A stretch of DNA of 64,000 nucleotides from Thermoplasmata archaeon (GTDB lineage: Archaea; Thermoplasmatota; Thermoplasmata; Lutacidiplasmatales; UBA184): the NCBI GenBank assembly GCA_022749895.1, contig JAKIWS010000006.1, positions 1 through 64,000 on the forward strand, in the 5' to 3' direction. Positions 39,384 to 49,181 of the stretch are shown here, piece by piece. The translations under genes were made by a program, and so were the position numbers. The notes under the pieces are model-generated. The model ran no database searches. It saw only the letters and a list, made by a program, of their open reading frames with translations, and was not told where the DNA came from. The stretch's first letter is position 1. Each line of letters opens with the position of its first letter.

Positions 39384-40541
39384 GTGCCGCTGCCGCGTTC
39401 CGAGATGCAGGCCGTGGCCCGCGCGCTGCCGCCCAACCCGGTCGTCGCCGCGATCGGGTCCCATTCCGCGCTGGACATCGCGGACGGCGCTTCGCAGGAG
39501 GGATTCCGGACCCTGGTCCTCGCGCAACAAGGCCGCGAGCGGACCTACGCGAAATATTTCCGGACGCGGCGCGATGCCTCCGGCGCGATACGGCGCGGCT
39601 TCGTCGACGACGTCTGGACGTTCCCGGCGTTCGCGGATGTCGCGCGCCCCGACACCCAGGCCCGGTTGCGCGCCGCGAACGCGCTCATTGTGCCGAACCG
39701 GGCGTTGAGCTCGTACATCCCGCTCGAACGGCTGGAGGACGATTTTCGCGTCCCGATCGTCGGGTCGCGTTCGATGCTCCGGATCGAAGAACGGACGGAG
39801 CGGGACAACTACTACACGCTCCTCGAAGGGGCCGGCGTCCCGACCCCGAAACGGATCGCGTCGCCCGCGGCGATCCACGGGCTCGCGATCGTCAAACTGC
39901 CCCACGCGACGCGCCGGCTCGAGCGGGGGTTCTTCACCGTCGCGTCGGCGGAGGAGTTTCGCACCAAGAGTGAGGTCCTGATCCGCCAGGGGATCGTGAG
40001 GGCCGACGACCTCGCGTCGGCGCGGATCGAGGAGTACATCCTCGGCCCGGTGTTCAACTTCAATTTCTTCCTCTCGCCGCTCGCCGTTCCGGACGAACAG
40101 CTCGAGCTCCTCGGCGTCGACGAGCGGCGGGAGAGCTCGCTCGACGGCGTCGCACGGTTGCCCGCGGCGCAGCAGCTGGAGATCGGCGAAGCGGCGCGGC
40201 TCCCGCGGTACACGGTCGTCGGTCATGGGAGCCTCACCGTGCGAGAATCCGTGCTGGAATCCGTCTTCGACCTCGCCGAGCGGTTCGTCGCGGCGTCGGC
40301 ATCCCGCTATCCGCCCGGCATCCTAGGGCCCTTCACCTTGCAGAGCTGTCTCGACGCGGACGGGTCGCCCGTGATCTTCGACGTCGCCGCACGGATCGGC
40401 GGCGGGACGAACGTCCACCTCGCCTTGGGCCACCCGTACGGCAACGCCCTCTGGCGCGGCCCGATGAGCACGGGCCGCCGCATCGCGATCGAGATCCGGC
40501 GGGCGATCGCCGCCGGGCGGCTGGCGGAGATCGTCACGTGA
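39384..40541 (+). CDS. purP: 5-formaminoimidazole-4-carboxamide ribonucleotide synthetase (formate-dependent)
   Basis: IGSHSALDIADGASQEGFRTLVL, YILGPVFNFNFFLSPL, LESVFDLAERFVAASASRYPPGILGPFTLQ, AARIGGGTNVHLA. Confidence 0.92.
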   Translation: MPLPRSEMQAVARALPPNPVVAAIGSHSALDIADGASQEGFRTLVLAQQGRERTYAKYFRTRRDASGAIRRGFVDDVWTFPAFADVARPDTQARLRAANALIVPNRALSSYIPLERLEDDFRVPIVGSRSMLRIEERTERDNYYTLLEGAGVPTPKRIASPAAIHGLAIVKLPHATRRLERGFFTVASAEEFRTKSEVLIRQGIVRADDLASARIEEYILGPVFNFNFFLSPLAVPDEQLELLGVDERRESSLDGVARLPAAQQLEIGEAARLPRYTVVGHGSLTVRESVLESVFDLAERFVAASASRYPPGILGPFTLQSCLDADGSPVIFDVAARIGGGTNVHLALGHPYGNALWRGPMSTGRRIAIEIRRAIAAGRLAEIVT

Positions 40542-41737
40542 GCGTCACCACCCAGACCCTCGCCGAACCGCCGGTACTCCCGATCCAGCGCACGCGCCTC
40601 CACCCGTTCCACCTGAGGCACGGCGGCCACATGGTGCCCTTCGCCGGCTGGGAGATGCCGTTGTACTATCGGGGCATCCTGGCCGAGCACGCGGCGGTCC
40701 GGACGAACGTCGGTCTGTTCGATGTCTCCCACATGGGCATCGTCACGGTCGACGGGACGAGCGCGGCCGGGCTGCTCGCCCGGCGGACGACCGCGAACAT
40801 CGCCGCGCTCGCCCCCGGGCAGTGCCGGTACGCCTTCTGGCTCTCGGAGGACGGGAAGATCGTCGACGACCTCCTCGTGACGCGCGTCGACGACGGAGCG
40901 GTGCCGGAGCGTCGGCACATCGTCGTGCCGAACGCGAGCCGCTCGACGAGGTTCGTAGAACTGCTGCGGCAGCACCGGCGGCCCGATACGACGGTCACCT
41001 ACCGCAACGGGGCCGTCGCGATCCTGGCCGTGCAGGGGCCCGGGTCGCGGGCGCTTCTCGAAGCCGCCTTCGGTTGGTCGCTCGGCAGCCTCGACTTCTA
41101 CACCGCGCGCTGGTTCCCCCGGAAATCGGACAAGACTCCGCCCTCCACGGGGGTCTTGGGGCCGGCGATCCCGGCGGAGCTCGAACGGGCGGTCTGGGTG
41201 AGCCGGACGGGGTACACGGGCGAGCTCGGGTACGAGCTGTTCGTCGCGGGCGATAACGCGGTCGACCTCGCGGAGAACCTCGTCGGCGCCGGGGCGGTAC
41301 CCTGCGGACTCGGGGCCCGCGACACGTTGCGTCTCGAGAAAGGCTACCTGCTCTCCGGGCAGGATTTTCTCGCCGACCGCACGCCGCTCGAGGCCGGCCA
41401 GGACCGGTTCGTCGACTTCGACCATCCGTTCGTCGGTCGCGAAGCGCTCGAAAAGCAGCAGAAGGACGGTCTCCCCCAGAAGCTCGTCGGGCTCACCGTC
41501 CTCGAGGAGGGCGTCCTGCCGCGGCACGGCACGCCCCTCGTCCGCGACGGGCAACCGGTCGGCGTCGTCACGAGCGGCGGCCTCTCGCCGTCGTTGCACC
41601 ACGGCATCGCGCTCGCGTACCTCGCTCCGGCGCTCGCCACGCCGGGAACGCTCGTCGAGCTCGAGGTTCGGGGTCGGCGCGTCCCGGCGGAAGTGGTGAA
41701 GCTGCCGTTCCTCGCCCGCGCACCGGTCCGCCGGTAA
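40538..41737 (+). CDS. gcvT: Glycine cleavage system T protein (aminomethyltransferase)
   Basis: MVPFAGWEMPLYYRGILAEHAAVRTNVGLFDVSHMG, VSRTGYTGELGYELF, GLGARDTLRLEKGYLLSGQD. Confidence 0.95.
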   Translation: MSVTTQTLAEPPVLPIQRTRLHPFHLRHGGHMVPFAGWEMPLYYRGILAEHAAVRTNVGLFDVSHMGIVTVDGTSAAGLLARRTTANIAALAPGQCRYAFWLSEDGKIVDDLLVTRVDDGAVPERRHIVVPNASRSTRFVELLRQHRRPDTTVTYRNGAVAILAVQGPGSRALLEAAFGWSLGSLDFYTARWFPRKSDKTPPSTGVLGPAIPAELERAVWVSRTGYTGELGYELFVAGDNAVDLAENLVGAGAVPCGLGARDTLRLEKGYLLSGQDFLADRTPLEAGQDRFVDFDHPFVGREALEKQQKDGLPQKLVGLTVLEEGVLPRHGTPLVRDGQPVGVVTSGGLSPSLHHGIALAYLAPALATPGTLVELEVRGRRVPAEVVKLPFLARAPVRR

Positions 41738-41754
41738 TATACCCTGACCCACCC

Positions 41755-44154
41755 GTGGCGGGGGGGATGGACGGCGCGGCTCCGACGACGACGCCGTTCG
41801 TCGGCCGCTTGGACCTCCTCGACCAGCTCCGGCGTCGGATCGATGCCGTCCGCGACGGCCAAGGCGGGTTCACGCTTCTGGAGGGCGAGGTCGGCACCGG
41901 GAAGTCGACGCTGGCCCGGGTCCTCGCCGAGGAGTGCCGACAGCGAGGTCTCGACATCCTCGCCGCCCGAAGCTCGCCCACCGCGAACCCCCCGCCGTTC
42001 GACCTCGTCCGCCAGGCACTCGGGTCGGGCGTGGGGGAGATCCTGCAGGACGATGCCGAACTGACCTCCGCCGGCCTCGTCTTCGCGCCGCCGACCCCGG
42101 CCGACGCGATCATGATCGGCTTTGCGCCGCGGGCGGACGCCCCCCTCCTGAGCGGGGGCCACCCGGTGGGAGAGCGGCTGCTCGAGAACCTCGGTGGGCC
42201 GGAGATGACCTCGGAAGGGGGCCGGCGACGGCTGATCGGCAGCCTGACCGACGATCTCCTCGCCCGAGCCCGGCATCGGCCGACCGCGCTCATCCTGGAG
42301 GACATCCACCTGGCCGATGAATCGTCGATCGAATTCCTGGAACTCCTCGCCCCGCAGGTCGGGCCGGCCGCGCTGTGGGTCGTCGCGACGGTTCTCCCCC
42401 AGGCGAGCCTCCCCGGACCCCGTCAAGCGCTCCTCGAGCGGCTCGAACGCGAGGGGCGCGCCGAGCGGGTGATCGTCCGGCCGTTCACCCCGAACGAGGT
42501 CGCGGAGTTCGTGCGCCTCGTCCATCCCGGGCACCCGTTCGAGAACGACGAGATCACGCGCTGGCACTCGCAGACGGGGGGCAACCCGCTCTTCCTCGAT
42601 CAGCTGCTCCGGACGACCGACCACACGGGCCCCGTCGACCCCCACCGTACTCCCGAGAGCGCCGAGCGCCTCTTCCGGGAACTCTCGCACGATGAGCAGA
42701 GGGTCGTCGGCGTCGCGTCCGTGGTCGGCCGGGAGGTCGAGTTTCCCTTGCTGTTGAAGGCGAGCGGGGAAGAGGAGGAACGCCTGACCGAGATCACCGA
42801 CGCGCTCGTGCACCGCGGCGTCTTGCGGGAGCGACCGGGGGAACGCCTCGAGTTCGTCCGGGACGATGTCCGGACGGAGGTCTACCACTCGCTCACCGAT
42901 ACCCGCCGGCGGCTCCTGCATCGGAAGGTCGGGGAGGCGCTGGAGAGCGGGGCCCCGGCCGACGTCGCCACGATCTACGCCCTCGCCCGCCACTTCGCCC
43001 TGGGCCGCGTCGACGACAAGGCCGCGGGTTACAACCGGCTCGCCGCGGATTTCGCGATTCGGGCGTACTCCCCGTCGGTCGCCGTTGAGCACCTCGAACG
43101 CGCCTTCGACGCCCAGCGCCGGGCCGTCCCCCCGGACCCGAGCGCCGAGCTCGAGACCGTGCTCTTGTTCGCGGTCCAGCTCGACCGGGTTGGGGAGCTC
43201 CACCGGGCCGAGGAGCTGCTCACCTCCGCCCTCGAACCGGCGCGCGTCAGCGCCGCGGTCCCCGCCCCCCAGCAGGCGCTCGCCCGGATCTACCTCGCGC
43301 GCATCCTGGTCAACGAAGGACGGCTCGACGATGCGGAGAAGCAGCTCGTCGTCGTCGAGACGCGCGGGACGGACGAAACGCCGGCCGCCGCCCGCATTGC
43401 CGTCGCTCGGCTAAGGGGCGAGATCGAGTACTATCGCGGTCACTACCGGCCCTCGCTGGACTTCCACGACCAGGCGCTCGCGATCGCCCGGTCGATCAAC
43501 GACACCCGGGAGATCGCGCTGGAGGAGGTCCGTCGTGCGAACGTGCTCGGCATGATCCCGGACCGTGTGGACGAGGCGATCGCGACGTACCGTCGGGCGT
43601 CGGAGCTGTTGCTCGCCATCGGGGACCGGGCCGAAGCCGCCTACGCGGAGCTGTTCCTCGGCGTCGTCCTCAGCCAGCACGGGAACAACGACGAGGGTCT
43701 GCTCGCGCTCGCCCGGGCGGCGAAGCATGCGGAAGCGGCCCACGATCCCCGTCGGCTCGGCTGGGCGTTGTTCAACACGGCCGACCTGACCCGGGAGGCC
43801 GGGGACCTAGATGCGGCGGACGCTGCCAACCGGCGCGCGCGCACGATCCTCGAGGGGATTGGCGACCGGTTCGGCCTCTGCCAGACGTACATCATCGCGG
43901 GCAAGATCCTCCTCGCCCGGGGAGACCTCCCCCACGCCGAGATCGAGCTCTTGGAGGCGTACCGACTCGTCCGCGAGCTCAACGCCGGCGCCGACGAACT
44001 CGAGGTGCTGCTCCGCTTGGCCGAGGTCGCCCACGCGAGCGGGGAAACGCCCGCCGCCCGGCGACGCGTGGAGGAGCTCGGGCGGCGGGAGATCACCCGG
44101 CTCCGGCCGGACCTCGCCGACGAGTACGCCCAGCTCAAGGAACGGCTCGGGTGA
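41755..44154 (+). CDS. STAND-type AAA ATPase with TPR repeats (start may be ATG 41767)
   Basis: FVGRLDLLDQL, Walker A EGEVGTGKSTLARVLA, LILEDIHLADESSIEFLELL, C-terminal TPR-like helical repeats. Confidence 0.8.
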   Translation: MAGGMDGAAPTTTPFVGRLDLLDQLRRRIDAVRDGQGGFTLLEGEVGTGKSTLARVLAEECRQRGLDILAARSSPTANPPPFDLVRQALGSGVGEILQDDAELTSAGLVFAPPTPADAIMIGFAPRADAPLLSGGHPVGERLLENLGGPEMTSEGGRRRLIGSLTDDLLARARHRPTALILEDIHLADESSIEFLELLAPQVGPAALWVVATVLPQASLPGPRQALLERLEREGRAERVIVRPFTPNEVAEFVRLVHPGHPFENDEITRWHSQTGGNPLFLDQLLRTTDHTGPVDPHRTPESAERLFRELSHDEQRVVGVASVVGREVEFPLLLKASGEEEERLTEITDALVHRGVLRERPGERLEFVRDDVRTEVYHSLTDTRRRLLHRKVGEALESGAPADVATIYALARHFALGRVDDKAAGYNRLAADFAIRAYSPSVAVEHLERAFDAQRRAVPPDPSAELETVLLFAVQLDRVGELHRAEELLTSALEPARVSAAVPAPQQALARIYLARILVNEGRLDDAEKQLVVVETRGTDETPAAARIAVARLRGEIEYYRGHYRPSLDFHDQALAIARSINDTREIALEEVRRANVLGMIPDRVDEAIATYRRASELLLAIGDRAEAAYAELFLGVVLSQHGNNDEGLLALARAAKHAEAAHDPRRLGWALFNTADLTREAGDLDAADAANRRARTILEGIGDRFGLCQTYIIAGKILLARGDLPHAEIELLEAYRLVRELNAGADELEVLLRLAEVAHASGETPAARRRVEELGRREITRLRPDLADEYAQLKERLG

Positions 44155-45047
44155 GCGCGGCCCGACGCGAGGCCCGGGTGCCCGCGGGCATTCCCGGCGC
44201 GATCCGTCGAGCGCTGGCGGAGGACCGGGCCGACCGGGACCGGACCACGCTCGCCCTCTTCCCCCGCCCGCTCCGAGCCCGGGCCGTCGTCGCCGTCCAG
44301 GCCCCCGGGGTGGTCGCGGGGGTCGCGGTGGCGGTGGCCATCGCGCGGGCGCGAGGCCTCACGGTGCAGGCCCTTGCCCGCGACGGCCAGACCGTTTCCC
44401 GCGGCGAGAAAGTTCTCTCGATCGAGGGGGATCTGCGGCGCATCCTCGCCGTGGAGCGGACCTTGCTCAACTATCTCATGCATCTTTCGGGGGTCGCGAC
44501 CGCCACGGCCCGCGCCGTGCGGGCCGCGGGGACGGGGCGCGGAGGTCCGGCCGTCCTGGCGACGCGCAAGACGCTCCCCGGGCTGCGGGACCTCGAAAAG
44601 TGGGCCGTCGTCCTGGGCGGGGGTCGACCGCACCGCCGCGACCTCGCGAGCGGGATTCTCGTGAAGAACAACCACCTCACCGCCACCTCGCTGGAGGAGG
44701 CGATCCGTCGCCTCCGCGCTCGCGGGGGGGCCCGCGCCGACCTCGAGGTCGAGGTCCGATCCGCCGCCCAGGCGCTCCGCGCCGCCCGGGCCGGGGCCTC
44801 GACGTTGCTCCTCGACAACCGTTCGCCCCGCGCGGCGCGCCGCATCGTGGTGGAGCTTGCGCGCGCGGGCCTCCGGGATCGTGTGGCGATCGAACTCTCG
44901 GGAGGGATCACCCCGGCGAACGTGGGCGCGTACCGGCGGGTCGGCGCCGACGCGGTCAGCCTCGGGGCGATCACGCATTCCGCGCCCGCCCTCCCGTTTC
45001 ACGTGACCGTCGATTCTCTGCGGCGGAAGCGCTCCCGGCCGACTTAA
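44151..45047 (+). CDS. nadC: Nicotinate-nucleotide pyrophosphorylase (carboxylating)
   Basis: ERTLLNYLMHLSGVATATARAVRA, ATRKTLPGLRDLEKWAVVLGGGRPHRRDLASGILVKNNH, IELSGGITPANVGAYRRVGADAVSLGAITHS. Confidence 0.95.
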   Translation: MSAARREARVPAGIPGAIRRALAEDRADRDRTTLALFPRPLRARAVVAVQAPGVVAGVAVAVAIARARGLTVQALARDGQTVSRGEKVLSIEGDLRRILAVERTLLNYLMHLSGVATATARAVRAAGTGRGGPAVLATRKTLPGLRDLEKWAVVLGGGRPHRRDLASGILVKNNHLTATSLEEAIRRLRARGGARADLEVEVRSAAQALRAARAGASTLLLDNRSPRAARRIVVELARAGLRDRVAIELSGGITPANVGAYRRVGADAVSLGAITHSAPALPFHVTVDSLRRKRSRPT

Positions 45048-45989
45048 GTGCCGGTCCGACGTTCAAACGGTCGGGGGAACGGATTGTCGCTCGAGACGGA
45101 GGTGCAGCAGCTCAAGGAGGAGCGGAACGCGCTCCTCCTCGCGCACAACTACCAGCGACCGGAGGTCCAGGACGTCGCCGATTACGTCGGCGATTCGCTC
45201 TACCTTTCCCGCAAGGCCGTCGACGCCGAAGCGCCGGTGATCTGCTTCGCCGGGGTCCGGTTCATGGCCGAGACCGCGAAGATCCTCAACCCCGGCAAGA
45301 CCGTCCTCCTCCCGGACCTCGCGGCGGGCTGCGGGCTCGCGGACTCGATCACGGCGGAGCAGCTCCGGACGTGGAAGGCGGAGCACCCGGGCGCCGTCGT
45401 CGTGGCGTACATCAACACCTCCGCGGACGTGAAGGCCGAAGCGGACTACTGCTGCACGAGCTCGAACGCCGCCAAGATCGTGAGCTCGATCCCCGCGGAC
45501 CGGGAGATCCTCTTCCTCCCGGATATTTTCCTCGGCGAGCACATCCGCAAGGTCACGGGTCGGACGATGCACCTGTGGATGGGGGATTGCCCCGTCCACG
45601 CGAAGCTCCGTCCGGAGGATCTGGCGCGCGCCCGCGCTGACCACCCCGGGGCGGAGGTGGTGGCCCATCCCGAGTGCGGATGCTCGACCGCCGCGCTCCC
45701 CCACGTCGACCGGATCCTCTCGACCGATGGGATGGTCCGGTTCGCCGAGGAGACCCGGGCGCCGGAGGTCCTCGTCGCGACGGAGGTCGGGATCCTCCAC
45801 CGGATGCGGAGGCTCAACCCCACCACGAAGTTCCTGCCGCTGAGCGAAGGGGCGATCTGCCCGTACATGAAGCAGATCGACCTGACCGACGTGCGCGATT
45901 CCCTCGCCCAGAACCAGTTCCAGATCGAGGTCCCGCCGGCGATCGCGGTCCGGGCCCGGCTCGCCCTCGAGCGGATGATCGCCGCGTGA
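45048..45989 (+). CDS. nadA: Quinolinate synthase A (start may be TTG 45084)
   Basis: NALLLAHNYQRPEVQDVADYVGDSLYLSRKAVD, TSSNAAKIVSSIP, HPECGCST, CPYMKQIDL. Confidence 0.95.
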   Translation: MPVRRSNGRGNGLSLETEVQQLKEERNALLLAHNYQRPEVQDVADYVGDSLYLSRKAVDAEAPVICFAGVRFMAETAKILNPGKTVLLPDLAAGCGLADSITAEQLRTWKAEHPGAVVVAYINTSADVKAEADYCCTSSNAAKIVSSIPADREILFLPDIFLGEHIRKVTGRTMHLWMGDCPVHAKLRPEDLARARADHPGAEVVAHPECGCSTAALPHVDRILSTDGMVRFAEETRAPEVLVATEVGILHRMRRLNPTTKFLPLSEGAICPYMKQIDLTDVRDSLAQNQFQIEVPPAIAVRARLALERMIAA

Positions 45990-45999
45990 GGAGCCCGCC

Positions 46000-46470
46000 C
46001 TACGGGACCAACGGTCCGAAGCCCCGGATCAGGTACTCGTAGGCGACCGCCAGGAGGACCACCCCCGACAGGAAGACGGCGCCGATGGCGCTCCACGACG
46101 GCTTCGTCGGCAGGTAGAAGCTCGTCGAGAGCGGGTTGAGACGGCTCGACAGGAACGACGCTCCGCTCCCGAACAGGACCAGGCCCAAAAGGAACGGGAC
46201 GAGGATGGTGTAGTGGCCGAGGACGGCCCCCAGGAGGAGGAGGACGAACGCGATCGGCACCGCGGCGTGGGATCGGCGCCGCTCGCGCGCCGGACCCGGT
46301 GGGGGCCGGAACGACTGCTCCCGCCGCACGACGGTGGCGGGCCGTTCGGGGTACAAGAAGTCGGGGTTCCACGCGCAAGCGCGGGGGCCGGTTCCGCGCC
46401 CGAGGAAAGGTAGATAGGTCGCGGAGGGCTCTCCCGACCCCGGTCGCTCCTCGGAGAAGAATGTGGCCAC
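46000..46470 (-). CDS. Small membrane protein, hypothetical
   Basis: Three C-terminal hydrophobic segments (AAVPIAFVLLLLGAVLGHYTILVPFLLGLVLFG..., AIGAVFLSGVVLLAVAYEYLI). Confidence 0.5.
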   Translation of the reverse strand: MATFFSEERPGSGEPSATYLPFLGRGTGPRACAWNPDFLYPERPATVVRREQSFRPPPGPARERRRSHAAVPIAFVLLLLGAVLGHYTILVPFLLGLVLFGSGASFLSSRLNPLSTSFYLPTKPSWSAIGAVFLSGVVLLAVAYEYLIRGFGPLVP

Positions 46471-46498
46471 GACCGTGGGACGAGCGAGGCTGGGCTCT

Positions 46499-47545
46499 GT
46501 GACCGCCTCCCGCGCGGCCCAGGCGCGCGGGAGCGCGTGGGAACCGGGGTTCGCCCTGGGCGTCGGTTTCCTGCTCCTCGCGCTCGGCGTCGCGCTCTAC
46601 ATCGGCTTCGTTCCGGGGTTCGGCGCCGCGAGCACCCTCTTCGCCGCCGTCCTGGTCGTCTCGGGGGTACTCCTCATCGCGGGCGGGGCCTACGTTCGCT
46701 CCGCCTTGCGGGCGCCCCGGCCGGTCCCATCGGTCGCGGCGACCCCGAGACCCGCGAGCGCTTCGCGGAACCCGGACCCGACGCATCCCGTCGTGGAAGC
46801 GGACGACGACTACGCGGCCCCAAGCGGCTACATCGTTCCGGTCGACCTCGACGACGAGCCTCCGTTCCTCGCGCGCCCCGAGGACGCCACCCGACCGTTC
46901 GCCGCCCGGGCGCGCGGGACCGGAGCCGCCGCCGAGGCCGTGCGGCGGTCGGCGCGCGCCAACGACGAGTACCCGCCGCCGGTCCACCCGATGTCCGGGT
47001 CGATCGCCTTCGCGCCGGTGATCCAGTCGAGCTCACGGGCGCCGGCCCCGCTCCCCGAGGCCGTCGTCGGTCCGGGGATCGAGCCCGGGTCCCCGTTCTC
47101 GGGCGGCCCCGCCTCCCCCCGTCGTACGGAATCACCCCTCGACGACCCGCCCCTTTCGGTCCCACCGCCGCCCCCGACGCGCGCGATCCTCTCGAGCGCC
47201 CGATCGGGCGCGGTCGCGGCGACCCTCGCGCAAGTGCCCCAAGCCCCCGACCGAGCACGGTGGAACGCGGCCAGCAATCGACGGTGCACGAGCTGCGACA
47301 CCGCGATTGCGGCCGACCTGAACGTCCCGCTCTGCTGGGGGTGCGGACGCGTGCTGTGCACGTCGTGCTACTGGCGGAACGGTTCGGGAGTCGCCGCCCA
47401 CCGGTGCCCCGAGTGCGCCGCCCGCGCGGGGTCGGCGGGTGGGGCGACGGGCGGTCCGGTCCCGGGCATCAGCCAGGCCCGTCCCGGCCCGCGGGCGGCT
47501 TCGACCCGGGCCGCGCCGACCACGGACGCGCGTTCGTCACGGTAG
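46499..47545 (+). CDS. Two-TM membrane protein with Pro-rich linker and C-terminal zinc ribbon
   Basis: FALGVGFLLLALGVALYIGFVPGFGAASTLFAAVLVVSGVLLIAGG; RCTSCDTAIAADLNVPLCWGCGRVLCTSCYWRNGSGVAAHRCPECAA. Confidence 0.6.
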   Translation: MTASRAAQARGSAWEPGFALGVGFLLLALGVALYIGFVPGFGAASTLFAAVLVVSGVLLIAGGAYVRSALRAPRPVPSVAATPRPASASRNPDPTHPVVEADDDYAAPSGYIVPVDLDDEPPFLARPEDATRPFAARARGTGAAAEAVRRSARANDEYPPPVHPMSGSIAFAPVIQSSSRAPAPLPEAVVGPGIEPGSPFSGGPASPRRTESPLDDPPLSVPPPPPTRAILSSARSGAVAATLAQVPQAPDRARWNAASNRRCTSCDTAIAADLNVPLCWGCGRVLCTSCYWRNGSGVAAHRCPECAARAGSAGGATGGPVPGISQARPGPRAASTRAAPTTDARSSR

Positions 47546-49127
47546 CGGCCGTCGTCCACCCCCGGCGTGCGAGCCCGACGGCGAGGCGGAGTCGGTCGAG
47601 TTGCCCGCCGTCCGGGCTGTCGGCGGAGAGCGCAACCTCGACGCCGGACTCCGCGAGACCGCGTAGGGTGGCGGAGTCCCATCCCCGCGACGGAGCGTCC
47701 GGTCCCACGACGATCGATGCGATAAGTTGCGAACGGCCGGCGCTACCGGGCGTCCGGCCGGCCGACGCGGGCGCTCCCCCCGATCCGTGGGCGAAGAGTA
47801 TCGGAGGCCGGGATGATTTCTTCGCCGCCGAGCGAACCCGGGAACTCGACCCCGCCTCGATCGGGGACGTCACGATCGTGTAGTCGAACCCGTCCGGGGG
47901 GTCCGACGCACCCTCCCACGACGGCACTTCCGCCCCGAGCAGGATCCGAGGGCGTTCCGACGGGACGGTCCGGATCGTCCTCGCAAGCTCGGGAACCGCC
48001 CCCTCGCCGAGCGGGACAGCGAATCCCACGTACTCGAATCCGAGCGCCGAGGCCTCCGCGAGCGCGGATCGGATGACGGTGGTCGAGGCGTCCGGGGCGA
48101 GGTGGACGTGGAGGTCGCCCCGGAGGGACCCCAGTTCGACGAGGTGCGGGAGCCTGCCTTGGGCCGCCGCCTCGATCTCCCCGTGATCTTCCCGGATCTC
48201 CGGAGGGATCCACGGAAACCCGAGCGTGGCGTACACCTCCTCCTCGGTCCGTCCCGCGACCCGTTCCTCCCCGCGGAAGACACCGTACTCATTGATCCGG
48301 AGTCCCCGGTCGCGCGCGATCGATCGAAGGTGGACGTTGTGGTCCTTCCCCCCGGTGAAGTACTGGAGCGCCGCACCGAACTCTTCCGGGGCAACGACTC
48401 GGAGGTCCACCTGGAGCTCCCCCTCGAGAACGATCGTGGCCTTGGTCGGACCCCGCATCAGCTGGCGCGCCTTCCCCGGCAGCGAGTTGAACGCGTCGAG
48501 CACCTTCTCCGGTTCGTTCGAGGTCACGAGGACATCCAGGTCCCCCACGGTCTCGCGGCACCGGCGGAAGCTCCCGGCGATCTCGACCGCGTCGAGCGGT
48601 GCGCGCGACCGGAGCGACGCGACGATGCCCTGAGCGATCCGGTCGGCCTCGGCCAGGGGAAGGCGATGGCTGGGGGTCGACGCGGAAGCGAGCGCGTCGC
48701 GGATCAGCTCGATCTTGCGGGGGCCGAACCCCTTGACCCCGTTGAGGCGCCCGGCGGCGATCGCCTCGGTGAGCTCCGTCGGGCCGACGATCCCGAGCTC
48801 GAGCCAGAACCGGCGTGCGGTCTTGGGCCCGAGCCCCGGGAGACGGGTCAGGGTGACGAGTCCGGGCGGGAGCTCCGCCTGGAGCTTCGCGAGGTAGGGA
48901 ATCGCCCCGGTCGTGAGGTACTCGTCGATCTTCTGCCTCAGGGCCTCCCCGACTCCGGGGATCGCGTCGAGCTCCCCGCGCTGGGCGATCAGGCGCAGGT
49001 CTTCCGGAAGACCCTCGAGGGAACGGGCGGCGCGGCGGTACGCTTCGGGTTTGAACCGCTCCCCCAGGAGGTCCAAGAGGTCGGCGATCTCCCGAAAGAT
49101 CGCGGCGACGTCAGCGTTCGTTCCCAT
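47469..49127 (-). CDS. polX: Family X DNA polymerase (PolX) with C-terminal PHP-like domain
   Basis: HhH motifs, AGSFRRCRETVGDLDVLVTS, GELQVDLRVV, FTGGKDHNVHLRSIARDRGLRINEYGVF; PHP-like GDLHVHLAPDAS. Confidence 0.9.
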   Translation of the reverse strand: MGTNADVAAIFREIADLLDLLGERFKPEAYRRAARSLEGLPEDLRLIAQRGELDAIPGVGEALRQKIDEYLTTGAIPYLAKLQAELPPGLVTLTRLPGLGPKTARRFWLELGIVGPTELTEAIAAGRLNGVKGFGPRKIELIRDALASASTPSHRLPLAEADRIAQGIVASLRSRAPLDAVEIAGSFRRCRETVGDLDVLVTSNEPEKVLDAFNSLPGKARQLMRGPTKATIVLEGELQVDLRVVAPEEFGAALQYFTGGKDHNVHLRSIARDRGLRINEYGVFRGEERVAGRTEEEVYATLGFPWIPPEIREDHGEIEAAAQGRLPHLVELGSLRGDLHVHLAPDASTTVIRSALAEASALGFEYVGFAVPLGEGAVPELARTIRTVPSERPRILLGAEVPSWEGASDPPDGFDYTIVTSPIEAGSSSRVRSAAKKSSRPPILFAHGSGGAPASAGRTPGSAGRSQLIASIVVGPDAPSRGWDSATLRGLAESGVEVALSADSPDGGQLDRLRLAVGLARRGWTTAATVTNARPWSARPGSKPPAGRDGPG

Positions 49128-49181
49128 CTCGACGTCGGCACGCCGGCCCGGGAGATATCCCGTTGGGACGCGGAGGAGGAA

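Noticed and set aside
41344-43203. 619-aa - strand ORF
   Set aside because: Antisense to gcvT and the STAND ATPase; compositional artefact.
43811-45640. 609-aa + strand ORF in another frame over nadC/nadA
   Set aside because: Overlaps three clearly coding genes; Arg/Pro/Gly-rich out-of-frame translation.
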